DNA from: Oscillospiraceae bacterium
GTDB lineage: Bacteria; Bacillota; Clostridia; Oscillospirales; Ruminococcaceae
Assembly: GCA_021200775.1 (NCBI GenBank)
Contig: JAJQGB010000016.1
Span: 22,540-55,583, forward strand
Direction: 5' to 3'
DNA length: 33,044 nt
Shown here: positions 24,304 through 31,044 of the stretch, piece after piece
Layout: each line of letters begins with the position of its first letter
Numbering within the stretch: position 1 is the stretch's first letter
The notes under the pieces: generated by a model
Seen by the model: only the letters and a program-made list of their open reading frames with translations
Database searches by the model: none
Told to the model about the DNA's origin: nothing
Made by a program: the position numbers and the translations under genes

Positions 24304-25647
24304 ATGAATCAGTTTTTTATTAAATGCTACAGAAAACTGGATTATTTGCATCTAATGGATTGGATGCCGGATAAGATGTACTTATCATTAAAATTCAGAG
24401 TGATGATGGGGAAGAAGCTTAATCTGAAGAATCCACAAACCTTCAATGAAAAATTGCAATGGCTGAAGTTATACGACCGCAAGCCCATATACACTACAAT
24501 GGTCGACAAATACGAAGCCAAAAAGTATGTTGCAAATATCATTGGAGAAGAGTACATAATTCCGACGCTTGGGGTATGGGATAGTCCCGATGAAATAGAT
24601 TTTGATTTGTTACCAAATCAATTTGTACTGAAGTGTAATCATAACTCTGGTCGTGGCATGTGTATTTGTACTGACAAAAGCAAATTGGATATCGAAGCGG
24701 TTAAGAGAGGGCTTCAAGAAGGATTAAATGAAGATTACTATATTACCAACAGGGAATGGCCGTACAAAGATGTACCCAGAAAAATAATTGCTGAGAAATA
24801 TATGGTCGATGAATCAGGATATGAACTAAAGGATTATAAGTTATTCTGTTTCGATGGATTTGCTAAAGCAATGTATATTGCTATGGATCGCCAGTCAACA
24901 ACCGAAGAAATGAAATGGAATTTTTATGACATGCAATTTCAAAAATTACCTTTTTGGAATGCACATCCTAATTCAGACTCGGAGATTAAACGACCTGATT
25001 CGTTTGAACGTATGAAAAAATTAGCAGAAAAACTTTCACAAGGCATTCCAAATGTAAGAGTGGATTTTTATGACGTCGATGGTCAAATATATTTCGGAGA
25101 AATGACATTTTTTCATAATTCCGGTTTAACGCAGTTCCATCCGGAAGAATGGGATGAAAAATTCGGCGAATGGATTAAGCTTCCTGATAATGCGGGGGGG
25201 TACTTGATAGCAAGTAATGGTTATATTTTATGGATTCACGAAGAATCGGCGGATGAGCAAAAAGACAATAGTTTGAAGGATTATAAGTTTATGTGTTTTG
25301 GTGGCAGAGTTTATTGTTCTTTTGTTTGTTCTGATCGGTTCTCGGAAGACGGTTTAAAAGTTACCTTCTATGATCGTGAGTGGAGAAAGATGCCGTTTAC
25401 TCGCCATTACCCATCCTCTGCGGAAAATATTGAAATGCCAAAACAATACTATGCTATGATAGATTTCGCAGAGAAACTGTCGAAGGATATACCTTTTGTG
25501 CGTGTTGATTTTTACGAGGTTGATGGGCATCTTTATTTTGGAGAATTAACATTTTATCCGGGCAATGGAATGGAAGAATTCAAGCCGGAAGATTGGGATT
25601 ATAAATTAGGAGATTGGATTAAATTGCCTGATTGCGTGGGGGGGTAG
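24304..25647 (+). CDS. TupA-type ATP-grasp protein with repeated C-modules, stopped at a G7 tract
   Basis: A 447-residue product as the frame now stands. Residues 1-300 resemble the TupA/teichuronopeptide ATP-grasp family (NPQTFNEKLQWLKLYDRKP, TMVDKYEAKKYV, FVLKCNHNSGRG, IIAEKYM, LKDYKLFCFDG, VRVDFYDVDGQIYFGEMTFF), enzymes that attach amino acids or peptides to uronic-acid polymers. After GEWIKLPDNAGG a second copy of only the C-terminal half follows (LKDYKFMCFGG to WIKLPDCVGG). A G7 tract (25638-25644) then leads into TAG. One more G would read on into a third half-module. A first G7 tract (25194-25200) joins modules 1 and 2 in frame. Ribosome site AAAGGA upstream of ATG 24304. Confidence 0.82.
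   Translation: MNQFFIKCYRKLDYLHLMDWMPDKMYLSLKFRVMMGKKLNLKNPQTFNEKLQWLKLYDRKPIYTTMVDKYEAKKYVANIIGEEYIIPTLGVWDSPDEIDFDLLPNQFVLKCNHNSGRGMCICTDKSKLDIEAVKRGLQEGLNEDYYITNREWPYKDVPRKIIAEKYMVDESGYELKDYKLFCFDGFAKAMYIAMDRQSTTEEMKWNFYDMQFQKLPFWNAHPNSDSEIKRPDSFERMKKLAEKLSQGIPNVRVDFYDVDGQIYFGEMTFFHNSGLTQFHPEEWDEKFGEWIKLPDNAGGYLIASNGYILWIHEESADEQKDNSLKDYKFMCFGGRVYCSFVCSDRFSEDGLKVTFYDREWRKMPFTRHYPSSAENIEMPKQYYAMIDFAEKLSKDIPFVRVDFYEVDGHLYFGELTFYPGNGMEEFKPEDWDYKLGDWIKLPDCVGG
25194..25200 (+). repeat. G7 tract joining ATP-grasp modules 1 and 2 (in frame)
   Basis: Seven G in GCG-GGG-GGG-TAC, encoding A-G-G-Y. The reading frame continues into module 2. Confidence 0.95.
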
Positions 25648-26081
25648 TGGTTAATTTTTCGGAGAATGCTTGCATTTGGATTCATAAAAGCACTATTCCG
25701 AAAAAATCTAGCGAGTTAAAAGACTATAAACTTTTCTGTTTTAACGGCGAGCCGGAACTTACGCTTGTATGTAGCGATAGATTTAGCGAGCAGGGATTAC
25801 ATGAGGATTTTTTTGATAATAATTGGACTCATCAAAATATAGCAAGACCAAATACACCTAATTCCGTTATTCCAATAGAAAAACCGTATTGTTTCGATGA
25901 AATGCTGAGTCTGTCAAGAAAACTGTCGAAGGATATCCCGTTTGCTCGCATTGATTTTTATGAAATTCAGAAACGCCCTTATTTTGGGGAAATTACATTT
26001 TATCCGGCATCTGGACTTAATGGTTTTGTACCAGATAGTATAGATGTAGAATTAGGGAGAAAAATATCGTTGTCGTTATGA
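25632..26081 (+). CDS. Third module of the ATP-grasp gene, out of frame
   Basis: This frame continues the ATP-grasp gene after the G7 tract: VVVNFSENACIWIHKS parallels the module 1-2 linker, then ELKDYKLFCFNGEPELTLVC, KLSKDIPFARIDFYEI and YFGEITFYPASGL repeat the earlier modules. With eight G the whole gene would run 24304-26081, about 592 residues. An ATG-like start at 25632 (MRGG) spans the tract, but I see no ribosome site and the meaning is surely continuation. The part after the tract is intact to its own stop, which suggests reversible switching rather than decay. Confidence 0.8.
   Translation: MRGGVVVNFSENACIWIHKSTIPKKSSELKDYKLFCFNGEPELTLVCSDRFSEQGLHEDFFDNNWTHQNIARPNTPNSVIPIEKPYCFDEMLSLSRKLSKDIPFARIDFYEIQKRPYFGEITFYPASGLNGFVPDSIDVELGRKISLSL
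25638..25644 (+). repeat. G7 tract at the frame break of the ATP-grasp gene
   Basis: Seven G in GTG-GGG-GGG-TAG. The stop follows directly. Eight or five G would continue into module 3. Confidence 0.95.
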
Positions 26082-26099
26082 GAAAGGAGGATGCGACGG

Positions 26100-27314
26100 A
26101 TGACGGAAATTGAAAAATCGTTTCTTGCAATTTTAAGGGATGCGTTGCATCCGGAAGATAAAATAACAGATCTTAAGGCGGACTGGGCGGCTGTGTTTGA
26201 CATAGCAAAAAAGCAAAATCTCTTTCCGCTCGTATATGATGCTGCAACTGCATATCCTTCTTTCACATCATTCGATGATTCCCATCTGGAATACTTTGTA
26301 GCCGCAGCAGCATCGATGACTGCTCAAATGCAAAAAACGGATGCGTTCCTTTCACTATATAAATCTTTCCTGTCTGCCGGTTTATCACCGATTACCATGA
26401 AAGGAATTATCTGTCGTGATCTTTACGGAGAAAGAGCCGATTTCCGCCCATCCGGTGACGAGGATATTCTGATAGAGAAGAGAGACTATGCTAAGGCGGT
26501 GGCTGTTCTGGAGTCATGCGGTTATCGGAAAGATGCCAATCCAGATAAGAATATGACAGTTGTCCATGAAGTTACGTTTTATAACGATGAATTGACGGTG
26601 GAATTGCATTTGAATCCGTTTGGGACATCTTCATCAATTCGGCAAAAAATGAACGACTGGTTTAGAAACGTGTTCCAAAGTGAAGAGACGGTTGACATAA
26701 AAGGTGTGCCTGTGAGAACAATGACACCTACAGACCATTTTCTGTTTCTTGCTTTTCATACTTTTAAACACTTTACCACTGGCGGTTTCGGAATAAGGAT
26801 GATGCTAGACATTTTACTGTTTGTTGAAAAGTACGGAGAACGGATTGATTGGTCATATGCAGAGAAAGGCTTGATTGATATTGGCGCATCTGGGTTCATG
26901 GCTGACTTAGTTGAGATAGGTAATCATTATCTTGGCTTTAAGCTTTTACAGCGTTACCAGCCTGTGTGCCCGGAAGAGCTATTGAGTGATATGTACAGCG
27001 TAGGGATTTTTGGTAATGGCAATAAAACTCATCTCACTGCAAGAAGAATTGTTGAGGATACAGTACAGAAGGGAAAAAGTAACAAGAGCAGGTTGAGCTC
27101 ATATTTCCGACGACTGTTTCCGACGTGGAAATCATGGTGTGCATGGAGACCTTACCTTAAGGATAGACCGTGGATGGTTATCCCCGAATGGTTCAAAAGG
27201 GTAGGTCGTTACCTCCGTCATGAAACATCTATGGGTAACCTATCTGAAATTAACGAGAGTTATGAAATTGCGGAACACAGGCTGGAGCTTCTAAAAAAGT
27301 ACAACATACTGTGA
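26100..27314 (+). CDS. Nucleotidyltransferase-fold protein (NTP_transf_5-like)
   Basis: A 404-residue protein. The segment ITMKGIICRDLYGERADFRP followed by GDEDILIEKRDY has the Gly and paired acidic residues of the uncharacterised nucleotidyltransferase family PF14907, then LTVELHLNPFG and HFLFLAFHTFKHF. Such proteins occur at the ends of capsule and peptide-modification loci; the substrate is unknown. ATG 26100 is chosen because AAAGGAGG (26083-26090) lies nine bases upstream; ATG 26091 would touch that site. It is the last gene of the polysaccharide operon. Confidence 0.72.
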   Translation: MTEIEKSFLAILRDALHPEDKITDLKADWAAVFDIAKKQNLFPLVYDAATAYPSFTSFDDSHLEYFVAAAASMTAQMQKTDAFLSLYKSFLSAGLSPITMKGIICRDLYGERADFRPSGDEDILIEKRDYAKAVAVLESCGYRKDANPDKNMTVVHEVTFYNDELTVELHLNPFGTSSSIRQKMNDWFRNVFQSEETVDIKGVPVRTMTPTDHFLFLAFHTFKHFTTGGFGIRMMLDILLFVEKYGERIDWSYAEKGLIDIGASGFMADLVEIGNHYLGFKLLQRYQPVCPEELLSDMYSVGIFGNGNKTHLTARRIVEDTVQKGKSNKSRLSSYFRRLFPTWKSWCAWRPYLKDRPWMVIPEWFKRVGRYLRHETSMGNLSEINESYEIAEHRLELLKKYNIL

Positions 27315-27358
27315 GCATAGACCGTGGACGTGTAACATAAAGCTCTCCCTGTGTTCCA

Positions 27359-27475
27359 TTATGTATCCAGAATCTTTATAATTCCCTGTTCTGTCCTGCA
27401 AAGCTCTGCCATTCTTGCAATAAACTCAGAATTTGTAGGCTTTCTGCACTTCAAACATAGAAGTTGCGTGCTCAT
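27359..27475 (-). pseudogene. Remnant of the C-terminus of a Spo0A-like regulator
   Basis: On the minus strand the frame ending at 27359 reads KCRKPTNSEFIARMAELCRT followed by EQGIIKILDT and a stop. KPTNSEFIA is the characteristic end of the Spo0A DNA-binding domain. Only about 35 residues remain and upstream similarity is lost, so this is a decayed fragment. It occupies much of the 27315-27562 gap, in which I see nothing else. Identification rests on one nine-residue match from memory. Confidence 0.5.
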
Positions 27476-27562
27476 TACAATATGGAAATTAAGAAGTATC
27501 CGCCAGCCTTGAAATATATTATCCTCACTTTACTTTTCGACTTCAGCCAAAATATTTTAATA

Positions 27563-27591
27563 TTGACACCCCACCCGTGGGGGAGTAAAAT
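27563..27591 (+). promoter_or_regulatory. Promoter of the Cys peptide/radical SAM operon, with a palindrome
   Basis: TTGACA (27563-27568), 17-base spacer, TAAAAT (27586-27591). The spacer contains a perfect inverted repeat CCCCAC-CC-GTGGGG (27569-27582) and a G5 run. An operator between the two boxes would block polymerase when bound. It resembles the two cassette promoters at 29281 and 31045, which also have G-runs before the -10 box. Confidence 0.65.
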
Positions 27592-27645
27592 GTTATAAGG
27601 TATAAAAGCAAAAGTGTGGAAGATAAGACTCAGGAGGTCCTTACC

Positions 27646-27816
27646 ATGTACAGTATTCACGAATACAGTATTCACGAAATGGATTTCGTTTATTTCAGCG
27701 AGAAGAGCCTATATGTTCAGGCTGATTTAAGTGTTGTTGGATGTGATGACAGTTCTGCTTGTCCACCGTACACATGTCCTGAAACATCTTTTAATTCGCT
27801 CTTTGGAGATTGTTAA
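27646..27816 (+). CDS. Cys-containing precursor peptide of the MYxxHE family
   Basis: A 56-residue peptide directly upstream of the radical SAM gene. The leader matches the array (M-Y-S-I-H-E, E-M-D-F-V-Y-F-S-E-K) but YSIHE is duplicated by a 15-bp tandem repeat. The C-terminal part differs: four Cys (33, 39, 44, 56) in VGCDDSSACPPYTCPETSF and GDC at the end, suited to thioether or disulfide formation. Strong ribosome site CAGGAGG. It is the best candidate for the cognate substrate of the adjacent maturase. Confidence 0.85.
   Translation: MYSIHEYSIHEMDFVYFSEKSLYVQADLSVVGCDDSSACPPYTCPETSFNSLFGDC
27649..27678 (+). repeat. 15-bp tandem duplication in the leader
   Basis: TACAGTATTCACGAA occurs twice in a row (27649-27663 and 27664-27678), duplicating YSIHE in the precursor leader without changing frame. 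Confidence 0.95.
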
Positions 27817-27823
27817 AAACGGC

Positions 27824-29197
27824 ATGGAAATAATACGTGAACCGTCGGAGATAATTGCAAAAACGCTTGGCGAGCAGGCTGTCGGGCAGGACGAGGCTGT
27901 GCGCCTGGCTTCGTGGTGCGTGGCTGTCCCTGCGGGAGATGGCAATATTCTTTTGCTTAATAATTTTACTAAGGAGCTTGTTCTCGTCGAAAACGGCGAG
28001 GATGAGTTTCTTCGTTTGCCCAATCTTTCGGAGTCGGACGTGGACAAAATCCGTGGTAGCGAGCCTTTCGACTATCTTTCACGCCACTGGTTCATAGTCC
28101 CTGCTAATCTCGATGACAAAAATCTTATCGATGAAGTTCGTTCGGTGGTTTCTTGCATGAACAAGCCGGAGGGCATCATCGGGTACACTATTTTGACGAC
28201 GACCGACTGCAACGCCCGTTGCTTCTATTGCTATGAGCAGGGGCTTGAGCGTGTCAACATGAGTCGGCAAACCGCCCTCGACACGGCGGAGTTCATCAAA
28301 AAGACAGCCGGCAGGAAAATCAAGCTCCACTGGTTCGGCGGAGAGCCGCTTTTTAACTCCTCCGTCATCGATATTATCACAGATGAGCTGAAAAAATCCG
28401 GCATCGAGTATCACTCCACGATGACTTCAAATGGCTATCTCATTACCGACAGCGTCGTGAAGAGAGCCGTTGAGTCGTGGAACCTAAAGGGCGTCCAGAT
28501 AACCCTTGACGGCACGGAGGAGATTTACAACCGGCGCAAGGCGTATGCGGGTTCCAAAGGAAGCGCTTTTCAGCGGGTTCTCGGCAATATCGAGAAGCTT
28601 TTGCAGGCTGGAATCAGCGTCTCTGTGCGGATGAATCTCGACATGGACAACGCCGAAGATTTGCACAAGCTCTGCGACCTGCTTGCGGACAGATTCTCAT
28701 CTTATGAGAAGTTCGGCGTCTATGCCCACTACATTTTTGACGGCAAGACTGCAGATTCGCTTTACTACGCGCTTGACGAGACCTACATCGAGCTCGAAAA
28801 GCTGAGAAGCTATCTTCGGGAGAAGGGCTTGACTCGCCGTGGCAAGCTGGGAAACACCATCAAAGTCAGCCACTGCATGGCGGACAAGGACTCTTCCATC
28901 GTGATTTCCGAGACCGGCAAGCTCTATAAGTGCCAGCACATCACTCCTACAACTGAGAGCTTCGGCACTATCTACACCGGTGTTGAAAATCCTGATGTTA
29001 TAGATTATTGGAGAAACCGCCCCGAAGACGGCGAGATTTGCGAGAATTGTCCACTCTACGCTGACTGCATCCGCCTTTCCGCCTGCCCCGACGACTTCGC
29101 CTTCTGCCCACAGGTCATCTATGACGAGAAACTAGAGAAGCTGAAGAACGCCATGCTCTACACCTATGAAGAATATCCCGAAACCAAGCAGTCGTAA
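27824..29197 (+). CDS. Radical SAM/SPASM peptide maturase
   Basis: A 457-residue protein. The radical SAM cluster motif is Cys129-x3-Cys133-x2-Cys136 (CNARCFYCYEQG), followed by HWFGGEPLFN and TSNGYLI as in AdoMet radical enzymes. A SPASM region holds Cys351, Cys370 (LYKCQH), Cys406-x2-Cys409 (CENC), Cys415, Cys421 and Cys428, enough for auxiliary Fe-S clusters. Residues 1-120 could hold a peptide-binding domain. It probably forms thioether or carbon-carbon crosslinks on a ribosomal peptide. The earlier open frame overlaps the precursor; ATG 27824, eight bases after the precursor stop, is preferred although its ribosome site is weak. No transporter or protease is adjacent. Confidence 0.88.
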   Translation: MEIIREPSEIIAKTLGEQAVGQDEAVRLASWCVAVPAGDGNILLLNNFTKELVLVENGEDEFLRLPNLSESDVDKIRGSEPFDYLSRHWFIVPANLDDKNLIDEVRSVVSCMNKPEGIIGYTILTTTDCNARCFYCYEQGLERVNMSRQTALDTAEFIKKTAGRKIKLHWFGGEPLFNSSVIDIITDELKKSGIEYHSTMTSNGYLITDSVVKRAVESWNLKGVQITLDGTEEIYNRRKAYAGSKGSAFQRVLGNIEKLLQAGISVSVRMNLDMDNAEDLHKLCDLLADRFSSYEKFGVYAHYIFDGKTADSLYYALDETYIELEKLRSYLREKGLTRRGKLGNTIKVSHCMADKDSSIVISETGKLYKCQHITPTTESFGTIYTGVENPDVIDYWRNRPEDGEICENCPLYADCIRLSACPDDFAFCPQVIYDEKLEKLKNAMLYTYEEYPETKQS

Positions 29198-29214
29198 CAC
29201 CGACCGCCCCGCTT

Positions 29215-29280
29215 AAAATCGTATCAGAATTTTAAAAATTTCTCACCCAGGCATTTTTCTCGGAAGCTAAGAACTTTATA
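29215..29280 (+). promoter_or_regulatory. Conserved upstream region of cassette 1
   Basis: AAAATCGTATCA (29215-29226), an A/T stretch with AATTTCTC, and AAGCTAAGAACTT recur with small changes at 30979-31044 upstream of the second cassette. The conservation suggests a shared regulator site or a recent duplication. Confidence 0.55.
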
Positions 29281-29306
29281 TTGACATTTGCGGGGGGTAC
29301 TATAAT
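29281..29306 (+). promoter_or_regulatory. Cassette 1 promoter with a G6 tract in the spacer
   Basis: TTGACA (29281-29286) and TATAAT (29301-29306) are perfect consensus boxes but only 14 bases apart. G6 (29292-29297) lies in the spacer. Three extra G would give the ideal 17. The present spacing should make it weak. Confidence 0.7.
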
Positions 29307-29342
29307 AGAAGTATAAAAAATATTTCTTCAGAAGGACGATTC

Positions 29343-29576
29343 ATGTTGATGGATGAAGCTGAAAAGGCGGCAAAAGCCCGCAGGCGCAAGCATATTGACC
29401 GCAAGCGTTACTACGCCAAAACCGCAAATCTTTACCCGAAGCGTGCCTGGACTGCCGATGAGAAGAAACTAGTCCTCGAACACTCCATCCCCGACAGCGA
29501 ACTGTCCGCAAAAATCCAGCGTTCCGTGAAGTCAATTCAGGAAGAACGCCGCAGGCTGAAGATGGAAAGCAAATGA
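29343..29576 (+). CDS. Small Myb/SANT-like DNA-binding protein 1
   Basis: A 77-residue very basic protein. After an Arg/Lys-rich N-terminus (KARRRKHIDRKRYYAK) it has AWTADEKKLVLEHSIPDSEL and SVKSIQEERRRLK, the pattern of a Trp-starting three-helix Myb/SANT domain with a recognition helix. It is clearly a paralogue of 31173-31415. Ribosome site GAAGGA; ATG 29349 is a less likely alternative. It lies between a G-tract promoter and an array-type peptide, so it may regulate the peptide system. Target unknown. Confidence 0.78.
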   Translation: MLMDEAEKAAKARRRKHIDRKRYYAKTANLYPKRAWTADEKKLVLEHSIPDSELSAKIQRSVKSIQEERRRLKMESK

Positions 29577-29597
29577 AATTGGAAAGGTCGAAATGAG

Positions 29598-29711
29598 ATG
29601 TACGAGAAATATGAAATGCGAACTATACAGTTTGAAGTGAACAATGTATTTGCAGACGGAGTTTGGATAGGGTCACAGGAAGTCGGCGAGGATGATGAGC
29701 GTCCTTCTTAG
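29598..29711 (+). CDS. Precursor-like peptide of cassette 1 (MYxxYE family)
   Basis: A 37-residue peptide starting MYEKYEMRTIQFEVNNVFAD, nearly identical in leader to the array members at 1-2356. The tail GVWIGSQEVGEDDERPS lacks Cys and the SIKPNRSDS end. GGAAAGG is the ribosome site, 22 bases after the DNA-binding protein gene, so the two are probably one transcript. Confidence 0.85.
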   Translation: MYEKYEMRTIQFEVNNVFADGVWIGSQEVGEDDERPS

Positions 29712-29736
29712 TAAATACATGTAGTACATTCCGTTC

Positions 29737-29755
29737 ACAAAAATTTTACAAAGCC
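29737..29755 (+). repeat. 19-bp repeat at the 3' end of cassette 1
   Basis: ACAAAAATTTTACAAAGCC, identical to 31620-31638 after the second cassette peptide. It contains the symmetric core AAAATTTT and marks a common cassette boundary. Confidence 0.85.
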
Positions 29756-29771
29756 CAAATTCTCAAACCGG

Positions 29772-29800
29772 TTGCATTATCTTACAAAATCGGGTATAAT
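29772..29800 (+). promoter_or_regulatory. Promoter of the structured RNA
   Basis: TTGCAT (29772-29777), 17-base spacer, TATAAT (29795-29800), placed just before a region rich in hairpins. Confidence 0.65.
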
Positions 29801-29805
29801 AACAG

Positions 29806-30003
29806 TGGAGACAGGGATGTTTCCCGTGTAGCGGCACGTTAAGCTGAACTGCGCTTGGGCAGGGTAAGCTCCAAGACTGAAAGATGCCCGGAAGGGTGTC
29901 CCGCCCACACCAGGGAGATACGGTGAGTCCGCGCCGGGGACTTAATGATTTCGGCGACAAATTGATGTTCGGAAGGACATCCCGGCTGACAGCCAGCATA
30001 AAA
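29806..30003 (+). ncRNA. Structured non-coding RNA (possibly raiA-like)
   Basis: About 200 bases with no gene but many nested helices. TGGAG (29806-29810) pairs with CTCCA (29869-29873) to close a domain holding ACAGGGA/TCCCGTGT and the hairpin CTGC/GCAG (29849-29862). Further on are GTCC/GGAC, ATGTTC-GGAA-GGACAT (29965-29980) with a tetraloop, and GGCT-GAC-AGCC. Size, good promoter and compact fold resemble the raiA RNA found in Clostridia, but that name is a guess from memory. It does not match cobalamin, TPP, SAM, glycine or lysine riboswitches as I know them. It ends about 75 bases before the next gene, so a cis role is possible. Confidence 0.6.
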
Positions 30004-30077
30004 CCGCTAACTCAAAAAATAAGCGTCGGATGACAATGTTGTCCGGCGCATTGCTTTATCCGGAAGGATGTCTGATT

Positions 30078-30707
30078 ATGACCAAAAAGCAGGACAGATT
30101 AGAGATTGTAGACAAGATAGAAGCGGCGGCTGTACTGTATAAACAGAAGCTTGTCGGAAAAAGGTTTATGTACGTTTTCGACAAAAGGTACATAGAAGTG
30201 ATTTTCAAGGCGGAAAACTTCCGCCATCTTACAGGCGTAGACACGAAAGTCCCTGCAAAGCGTTTCTATAGCTATGCAGTGAGTGGAAATCTTGAAGCTT
30301 CCCAGATTGGATTCAGTTCGTCGCATCCGTATGCCTTGTGTACCCGCAAAATCAAGCATATCGGAGACATTGCGGAGATGGCGATGACCGAGTGTTTCAT
30401 GCTTGAAGACATCAAAACCGACACAATGAGCTATAAGTTCGGGACGACCGACCTCAAACTGACGCTCTGTCTGAATAAAGATTTGGATACGGACGGTAAC
30501 GAAAAAAGCGAATGTTTTGTAGTGCAATCTCTCCGTGATGAAGACTGTTTTTCGAAAAGTAGAGAGGTTCACACAGTAACACATATCTTTTCGAGACCGA
30601 ATAATGCCAAAAAGTACACCGATTTGCTCTTCATGGACAAGGATTCAACGATGGCTGACTTGCCACCGGAAGTCAGAGCATTGTTGGGTGAGAGACTTAT
30701 AGGTTAG
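30078..30707 (+). CDS. PBECR4-like (phage Barnase-EndoU-ColicinE5/RelE-like nuclease 4) protein
   Basis: A 209-residue soluble protein. FDKRYIEVIFKAENFRHLTG near 30-50 resembles the start of PBECR4 domains seen in phage and mobile-element proteins of Firmicutes; KRFYSYAV and a C-terminal FSRPNNAKKYTDLLFMDKD follow. The family is predicted, not shown, to be nuclease-related. ATG 30078 is chosen because GGAAGGA lies nine bases upstream; earlier in-frame ATGs fall in the RNA region. It follows the structured RNA and ends at a strong terminator. The family call is from memory and uncertain. Confidence 0.55.
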   Translation: MTKKQDRLEIVDKIEAAAVLYKQKLVGKRFMYVFDKRYIEVIFKAENFRHLTGVDTKVPAKRFYSYAVSGNLEASQIGFSSSHPYALCTRKIKHIGDIAEMAMTECFMLEDIKTDTMSYKFGTTDLKLTLCLNKDLDTDGNEKSECFVVQSLRDEDCFSKSREVHTVTHIFSRPNNAKKYTDLLFMDKDSTMADLPPEVRALLGERLIG

Positions 30708-30710
30708 TCC

Positions 30711-30739
30711 CCGGCACATTTTGTGCCGGTTTTTATTTA
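30711..30739 (+). terminator. Terminator after the PBECR4-like gene
   Basis: A perfect 8-bp stem CCGGCACA (30711-30718) with TGTGCCGG (30722-30729), then TTTTTATTTAT. Confidence 0.9.
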
Positions 30740-30786
30740 TCGCCCTTTTCATTTCCTCCGAGCCGATACCTTCTCGGGGTCACAAC

Positions 30787-30894
30787 GAAGAGCGCCTTGC
30801 GAAGGCTCAGGAAGAGTACGCCTCAAACTTCGTAAACGGACAAATCCTCTACGTCGACGGGGGAATCCTCGGCTACATCGGCAAACAACCGTAA
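30787..30894 (+). pseudogene. Remnant of a short-chain dehydrogenase C-terminus
   Basis: Thirty-five codons end in ASNFVNGQILYVDGGILGYI and GKQP, the typical C-terminus of SDR enzymes of the gluconate 5-dehydrogenase type. The catalytic core and any start are missing and the upstream part (EERLAKAQEEY) may mark a deletion joint. It is a decayed leftover at the edge of the inserted cassettes. Confidence 0.7.
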
Positions 30895-30912
30895 TCAAAA
30901 CCAGATTCGCAT

Positions 30913-30947
30913 AACAGAGCAGTTCGCCTGCTCTGTTTTCTTTTTTT
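30913..30947 (+). terminator. Terminator after the SDR remnant
   Basis: A 10-bp stem AACAGAGCAG (30913-30922) with CTGCTCTGTT (30928-30937), a TTCGC loop and TTCTTTTTTT. It presumably belonged to the intact dehydrogenase gene. Confidence 0.9.
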
Positions 30948-30978
30948 CTCACGTCTCACTTAGTGAGATTTTTACCTC

Positions 30979-31044
30979 AAAATCGTATCAAAAAATTAAG
31001 AATTTCTCGGGAAATTCTCACTTGGGAAAGCTAAAAACTTACTA
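30979..31044 (+). promoter_or_regulatory. Conserved upstream region of cassette 2
   Basis: AAAATCGTATCA (30979-30990), AGAATTTCTC and AAGCTAAAAACTT match the region upstream of cassette 1 (29215-29280) in order and approximate spacing, ending at the -35 box. Confidence 0.55.

Noticed and set aside
9875-25644. Frame breaks explained by sequencing error in homopolymers
   Set aside because: Not fully excluded. However, tracts of the same length are in frame in some genes and out of frame in others, promoters carry them too, and only decoration genes are affected, so biology is the better explanation.
27731-27823. Earlier start for the radical SAM gene
   Set aside because: It would overlap the precursor peptide for about 85 bases and add a stretch unlike the rest; ATG 27824 after the precursor stop is more sensible.
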